Source: an uncultured Clostridia bacterium (GTDB lineage Bacteria > Bacillota > Clostridia > TANB77 > CAG-508). Taken from it: DNA of 9,778 nt. Below, one piece after another: positions 6,604 through 9,778 of the stretch. The stretch spans positions 1-9,778 of the forward strand of contig CANRFX010000040.1 in NCBI GenBank assembly GCA_947629995.1. Direction: 5' to 3'. Position numbers and translations under genes: made by a program. Within the stretch, counting starts at the first letter, position 1. The number at the start of each line of letters is the position of its first letter. The notes beneath the pieces were generated by a model that saw only the letters and a program-made list of their open reading frames with translations, searched no databases and was not told the origin of the DNA.

Positions 6604-7464
6604 TTAAACAGGGTTTACATGAACTACAGTCTTATAAATTTTATCTAAACCATTAATTGTATTTTCAAGACTATCTGCTAATTTGTGGCTTTCAAAAGTA
6701 GTCATATTACCATCTAAGTAAATAGTCAAAAATATTAAATATTGATTTCCAACAGGGGTAGAGATAATATCATCTATCCCTTTAATTTCTTTATAGCTAT
6801 TTACGATATCTAAAATAATATCTTTAGTTTTATCATCTACACTAATATCCATTAAAACATTATAGCTTTCAATAAAAATTGTAACACCAGTATAGCAAAT
6901 ATAAATAGAAATACCAATACCAACTATACTATCAAACCAATAAATACCATATAAAGTTAACAAAATAGAAATTAAAGTAAAAGAAGTAATAATACAGTCA
7001 TTTCTATGGTCTTTCATATTAGCATCTAATAATATAGTAGGATGTTTTTTATAAGCATTTTTTGTATACCAGAAAAGAAACAACTTAGTTAGTATAGTTG
7101 CAATACAAACAAAAACTAAAAACCAAGAAAATTGAAGCTTGCTTCCTAAAACTAAAGTTATAATAGAGTCATATAGTAATTTTGCAGAAATTAAAATCAT
7201 AGAAATACTAATAAACATAGAAAAAATATATTCTGCTTTTCCATGTCCTAAATTATGATCTTCATCATTTGGTTCACTTGCTATTTTATTTCCGATAAAA
7301 GTCATCAAAGATGCAAAAATATCTCCAGCACTATTAAAACTGTCTGCAATTAAAGCTTGGCTATGACTTATAAAACCTACAATTGCCTTTATTATTAATA
7401 AAAATATATTTCCAAGAATACCATAAATTCCAGCTTTTTTTGTGATTTTAAATTTTTCTTCCAT
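6604..7464 (-). CDS. Cation diffusion facilitator (CDF) family transporter
   Basis: Membrane antiporter that exports divalent metal (Zn, Fe, Mn or similar) in exchange for protons. I place the start at the ATG complementary to 7462-7464 (MEEKFKITKK, 286 residues, normal for the family). A longer frame reaches 7533, but the best -10 box (7501-7506) lies inside that extension, and the extra residues do not resemble the family. About six membrane segments are visible. The TM2 site reads ALIADSFNSAGD with Asn44 and Asp48, where ZitB-like zinc exporters have His and Asp. HNLGHGKAEY (70-79) is the family motif after TM2; the TM5 site reads KDHRND with Asp152 and Asp156; the C-terminal ~80 residues are the cytoplasmic metal-sensing domain. 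The Asn/Asp variant is common in Firmicutes CDF proteins and leaves the metal undecided. The only nearby Shine-Dalgarno site (GGAG) is 14 bases from the ATG, longer than usual. Confidence 0.9.
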   Translation of the reverse strand: MEEKFKITKKAGIYGILGNIFLLIIKAIVGFISHSQALIADSFNSAGDIFASLMTFIGNKIASEPNDEDHNLGHGKAEYIFSMFISISMILISAKLLYDSIITLVLGSKLQFSWFLVFVCIATILTKLFLFWYTKNAYKKHPTILLDANMKDHRNDCIITSFTLISILLTLYGIYWFDSIVGIGISIYICYTGVTIFIESYNVLMDISVDDKTKDIILDIVNSYKEIKGIDDIISTPVGNQYLIFLTIYLDGNMTTFESHKLADSLENTINGLDKIYKTVVHVNPV

Positions 7465-7500
7465 AATTAATAAATCAACTCCATTTATAACATAGATATG

Positions 7501-7506
7501 ATTATA
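7501..7506 (-). promoter_or_regulatory. Extended -10 box for the CDF transporter
   Basis: On the - strand the sequence reads TGTTATAAT, a consensus -10 with a TGn extension, about 37 bases upstream of the chosen start. The -35 region at 17-base spacing (TTTATT) is poor, which is usual for extended -10 promoters. It faces away from the promoter of the small membrane protein at 7544-7572. Confidence 0.5.
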
Positions 7507-7543
7507 ACACAAAAAATAGAAATAATAAAGCAAAATAAAAATG

Positions 7544-7572
7544 TTGCAAAAAAATGTTAAATATGCTATACT
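7544..7572 (+). promoter_or_regulatory. Strong promoter of the small membrane protein gene
   Basis: TTGCAA (7544-7549), 17-base spacer, TATACT (7567-7572), with a TGC extension just before the -10. The Shine-Dalgarno GAGGTG (7600-7605) and the ATG at 7616 follow, leaving a leader of roughly 35 bases. Confidence 0.65.
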
Positions 7573-7615
7573 TTAAAAGTACATGATAGTTAAACAAATG
7601 AGGTGTTAAATAAAA

Positions 7616-7954
7616 ATGTCAATATTGATAGTAATATATATATTAATTTTTATAATATTTGCATTAGTTGCATATTCAATATTACAAATAAAATTATTTG
7701 GTATAAAAATAAAAGATTTTTGGACCTTTATTGAAGCAAACCAAATGTTAGATAAATTATATAAATTTGCTAGACAGTATGAAAATATGTCACCACAAGA
7801 ACAACTAATTTATTTATCAGAAGCGGAAAAAATATTTAAAGCATTTGATAATGTACCAGATGCATTATGGGAAGAAGAATATGATAAATATAAAACAGTA
7901 TTATCAAAATACAAAGATATAAAAATGATTCGTTGGGCAGAAGAAAATAAATAA
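7616..7954 (+). CDS. Small membrane-anchored protein of unknown function
   Basis: This 112-residue protein belongs to no family I recognise. Residues 2-25 form one hydrophobic membrane segment (SILIVIYILIFIIFALVAYS) without a cleavage site; the rest is a soluble, mostly helical tail rich in aromatic and charged residues (FARQYENMSPQEQLIYLSEAEK, cut here for clarity at 7787-7852). With few positive charges before the membrane segment and KIK after it, the tail is probably cytoplasmic. The start is supported by a GAGGTG site 10 bases upstream and a near-consensus promoter. It is a single-gene unit, divergent from the CDF transporter and closed by a strong terminator. No link in function to either neighbour can be shown. 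Confidence 0.8.
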   Translation: MSILIVIYILIFIIFALVAYSILQIKLFGIKIKDFWTFIEANQMLDKLYKFARQYENMSPQEQLIYLSEAEKIFKAFDNVPDALWEEEYDKYKTVLSKYKDIKMIRWAEENK

Positions 7955-7990
7955 AAGTACTAAACTGTATTTAAGTTTAGTACTTTTTTT
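7954..7990. terminator. Strong bidirectional intrinsic terminator
   Basis: AGTACTAAACT (7956-7966) pairs perfectly with AGTTTAGTACT (7974-7984) around a 7-base loop. On the + strand it runs into seven Ts (7984-7990), ending the small membrane protein gene. On the - strand the same stem is followed by TTTTATTTATTTT, serving the HD-domain gene, whose TAA stop (7989-7991) overlaps the T-tract. Confidence 0.9.
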
Positions 7991-8525
7991 AAAATCTAAT
8001 AACCAACAAGCTTAATAGTAAATAAGCATAACGGGAAGCTCTTTTCATTAATATTCTATTTTTCATTATTTCTAAAGATTCAGAAATAGCACAATATTTA
8101 TCAACAAAAGTTAAGATAAAACCTTCAAATGATTTTGGAAAGCTAAATGTAATAGGCCACATATGTTTTATTATAATATCTTTTTCTTTTTCATTTAAAT
8201 CAAACAATTTACTTGCATTTTCGCAAGCAGTTTTTCCATGAGTAAAAGCATGAAGTCCTTTTCTGCCATCTTGTCTTTTTCGCCAATCGTATAAAAACAA
8301 ATCATGAAGCATAGCTGCACGAGTGGCAGATATATAATCTAAATGATATTTTTTACAAATAAGAAAACAATAATAAGCTGCAACATAACAATGCTCATAA
8401 CAACTTGTTTCATAATGTTGTCTATATTTTTTCATTTCTTGGACTGTATCATTTGCAATTAAATCTTGTATAATATTTTGGAATTCTTCATCTGCTTCAG
8501 ATAAAGTTTTTATATATGTTTTCAT
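7989..8525 (-). CDS. HD-domain protein (probable metal-dependent phosphohydrolase)
   Basis: Cytoplasmic protein of 178 residues with the HD superfamily metal-binding set in order: His45 (SCYEHCYVAA), His74-Asp75 (AAMLHDLFLYDW), His96 (FTHGKTA), His121 (IIKHMWP) and Asp142 (FVDKYCA). HD proteins hydrolyse phosphate esters of nucleotides or related compounds; the substrate cannot be told from sequence. The pattern matches small stand-alone HD proteins often annotated simply as HD-domain proteins in Clostridia. The first ~35 residues are helical with no known domain. The start has a GAGGTA site five bases upstream and its own strong promoter between this gene and asd. It lies downstream of asd on the same strand, so readthrough is possible, but no functional tie is evident. 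Confidence 0.88.
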   Translation of the reverse strand: MKTYIKTLSEADEEFQNIIQDLIANDTVQEMKKYRQHYETSCYEHCYVAAYYCFLICKKYHLDYISATRAAMLHDLFLYDWRKRQDGRKGLHAFTHGKTACENASKLFDLNEKEKDIIIKHMWPITFSFPKSFEGFILTFVDKYCAISESLEIMKNRILMKRASRYAYLLLSLLVIRF

Positions 8526-8562
8526 TTTAATACCTCATATTTTCCTATGTACTTCACTATTT

Positions 8563-8591
8563 ATTATAACATTTTATAAAAAATAATGCAA
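8563..8591 (-). promoter_or_regulatory. Promoter of the HD-domain gene
   Basis: On the - strand: TTGCAT (complement of 8586-8591), 17-base spacer, TATAAT (complement of 8563-8568), with a TGT extension. The HD gene's ATG lies 38 bases downstream of the -10. The asd stop codon is just 7 bases before the -35, and no clear terminator separates the genes. Confidence 0.65.
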
Positions 8592-8598
8592 ATTTAAT

Positions 8599-9585
8599 TT
8601 ATTTTATAAGTTGTTCTAGTATTTGAATTGCATTAGAAGCAGCACCTTTTCTTAAATTATCACTAACCACCCATAAGTTTAAACCAAAGTCAACACTATA
8701 ATCACGTCTTATTCTACCTACATAAACTTCATCAGTTCCATCTGCTTTGCTAGCTAAAGGATAAAAATTTTTCTCTGGATTATCTACTACAATAATACCA
8801 GGTGAGTTTTCGAATAAAACTCTAACATCATAAAGATCAAAATCTTTTTCCAATTCAACGTTAATTGATTCTCCATGACAATTACGAACAGGAACCCTTA
8901 CTGTTGTTGCTGTTATTTTTAAATCTGGATGATGCAATATTTTTCTTGTTTCGTTAATCATTTTATATTCTTCCTTTGTATATCCATGTTCCATAAAAAC
9001 ATCAATTTGAGGAATACAGTTATTATAAATTGAATAAGGGAATTTTTTTAAATTATCACCATCTGCCTTATTTTCTAAATCTTCAATTCCAAATCTTCCT
9101 GCACCAGAAACTGCTTGATAAGTAGAATAAACAATTCTTTTGATTTTATAATGGTCATCTAAAACCTTCAATGGCAAAACAGCTTGAATAGTAGAACAAT
9201 TAGGATTTGCAATAATTCCATTATGTTTTGCAATATCTTCTGGATTAACTTCAGGAACAACTAAAGGAACATTTTTATCCATACGGAAAACACTACTATT
9301 ATCAATTACTATGCAACCTTTTGAACTAGCAATTGGAGCATACTTTTCAGAAACACTACCACCAGCACAAAAAATTGCAAAATCAAAATGTTGATCAAAA
9401 GATTCTTCAGTTAATTCACAAATTATATAATCCTGTCCTAAAAATTTAATTTTAGTGCCAGCAGACTTTGAAGATGAAAATAGTGTGTAGGTTACATTTT
9501 TAAAATTTTTTTCTTCTAATACTTTTAGAGCAGTTCTACCAACTAAACAGCTTGCGCCAACAATGGCAACCTTATAATTAGACAA
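8599..9585 (-). CDS. asd: Aspartate-semialdehyde dehydrogenase
   Basis: Reduces aspartyl phosphate to aspartate semialdehyde with NADPH, the branch step toward lysine/diaminopimelate, threonine, methionine and isoleucine; cytoplasmic. Length (328) is normal. Visible landmarks: the nucleotide-binding loop VGASCLVG (9-16), varied from the usual GATGxVG; FCAGGSVS (72-79); the active-site Cys130 in NPNCSTIQ; STYQAVSGAG (154-163); substrate-binding Arg230 and catalytic His237 in RVPVRNCHGESINVE (230-244), where the family usually has GHSES; and the DNLRKGAASNA signature near the end. The start is TTG (complement of 9583-9585), six bases after AAGGAGGAG, a near-perfect Shine-Dalgarno site; no ATG fits. 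No other lysine-pathway gene is in the window, so it looks like a single gene with possible readthrough into the HD gene. Confidence 0.95.
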   Translation of the reverse strand: MSNYKVAIVGASCLVGRTALKVLEEKNFKNVTYTLFSSSKSAGTKIKFLGQDYIICELTEESFDQHFDFAIFCAGGSVSEKYAPIASSKGCIVIDNSSVFRMDKNVPLVVPEVNPEDIAKHNGIIANPNCSTIQAVLPLKVLDDHYKIKRIVYSTYQAVSGAGRFGIEDLENKADGDNLKKFPYSIYNNCIPQIDVFMEHGYTKEEYKMINETRKILHHPDLKITATTVRVPVRNCHGESINVELEKDFDLYDVRVLFENSPGIIVVDNPEKNFYPLASKADGTDEVYVGRIRRDYSVDFGLNLWVVSDNLRKGAASNAIQILEQLIK

Positions 9586-9591
9586 TTAAAT

Positions 9592-9600
9592 CTCCTCCTT
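9592..9600 (-). promoter_or_regulatory. Shine-Dalgarno site that fixes the TTG start of asd
   Basis: On the - strand AAGGAGGAG ends six bases before the TTG start codon. The strong site offsets the weak start codon and rules out internal alternatives. Confidence 0.8.
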
Positions 9601-9652
9601 AAATTTTTATATCATTTAAAAAATATGTTTCAATTTCTTAATTGATACCATT

Positions 9653-9681
9653 TTATCATAGTAATAAAAGAAAATATACAA
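9653..9681 (-). promoter_or_regulatory. Weak candidate promoter for asd
   Basis: On the - strand TTGTAT (complement of 9676-9681) is followed by TATGAT at 15 bases or TGATAA at 17 bases; neither combination is good. The remainder of 9601-9778 is AT-rich with only short, AT-based hairpins. I see no lysine riboswitch or T-box in it. Confidence 0.3.
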
Positions 9682-9778
9682 AAAAATAAAAAAAATTAAA
9701 TTCGCAAATTTTCAGAGTAATTTCTGGAAAATAAAAGGTTATTGCACTATTCAGATTTATTGCCGTTTTAAAGTAATA

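Noticed and set aside
7465..7533. N-terminal extension of the CDF transporter to 7533
   Set aside because: The extended -10 promoter box at 7501-7506 lies within it, and the added residues do not resemble the family.
9601..9778. Lysine riboswitch or other leader control ahead of asd
   Set aside because: The region is AT-rich with only 4-5 bp or bulged stems and none of the conserved riboswitch elements.

Overview
The window is AT-rich (roughly 30% GC by eye), uses A/T-ending codons almost throughout, and its genes follow Shine-Dalgarno sites of the AGGAGG type; two genes start with TTG. With an RNase E/G-family protein, a RimO methylthiotransferase and a prepilin-like surface protein, this points to Bacillota, most likely an uncultured gut-type member of Clostridia. 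That assignment is inferred from style and gene content only; there is no rRNA or tRNA in the window.

Region 1 (1-1500) is the most unusual part. A gene open at the left edge encodes a surface protein with a prepilin-type N-terminus and a C-terminal formylglycine-generating-enzyme/sulfatase-modifying (FGE, C-type-lectin-like) domain. Its last ~40 codons jump to about 55% GC and are full of NNC codons (AGC, GGC, CGC, TGC, TAC), the footprint of a diversity-generating retroelement (DGR) variable region made by adenine-directed mutagenesis of an AAC/AAT-rich template. A stem-loop with an 11-bp perfect outer stem lies about 70 bases after the stop codon, in the kind of place where DGR targets carry a retrohoming hairpin. 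No reverse transcriptase, template repeat or Avd gene is visible here, so diversification would have to be supplied from elsewhere in the genome.

Region 2 (1500-2130) has no intact gene. It holds one weak and two good promoter-like sequences, a short frame-broken ORF whose tail resembles the C-terminal end of Rpn-type (PD-(D/E)XK) transposase-associated proteins, and a terminator-like hairpin.

Region 3 (2131-6599, + strand) looks like one translation/RNA-housekeeping operon from a TTGAAA-N17-TAAAAT promoter: pth (peptidyl-tRNA hydrolase), a short RNase E/G-family ribonuclease, rimO (ribosomal protein S12 methylthiotransferase) with a one-base frame disruption near its N-terminus, and an acidic, charged protein of unknown function 6 bases downstream of rimO.

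Region 4 (6604-7954) holds a cation diffusion facilitator transporter on the - strand, ending 4 bases from the operon's last gene, and a divergently transcribed small membrane-anchored protein on the + strand with an excellent extended -10 promoter.

Region 5 (7956-9778) contains a strong bidirectional terminator, then on the - strand an HD-domain protein with its own strong promoter and, upstream of it, aspartate-semialdehyde dehydrogenase (asd) with a TTG start and a very strong Shine-Dalgarno site. The last ~180 bases are AT-rich upstream sequence of asd with no gene.
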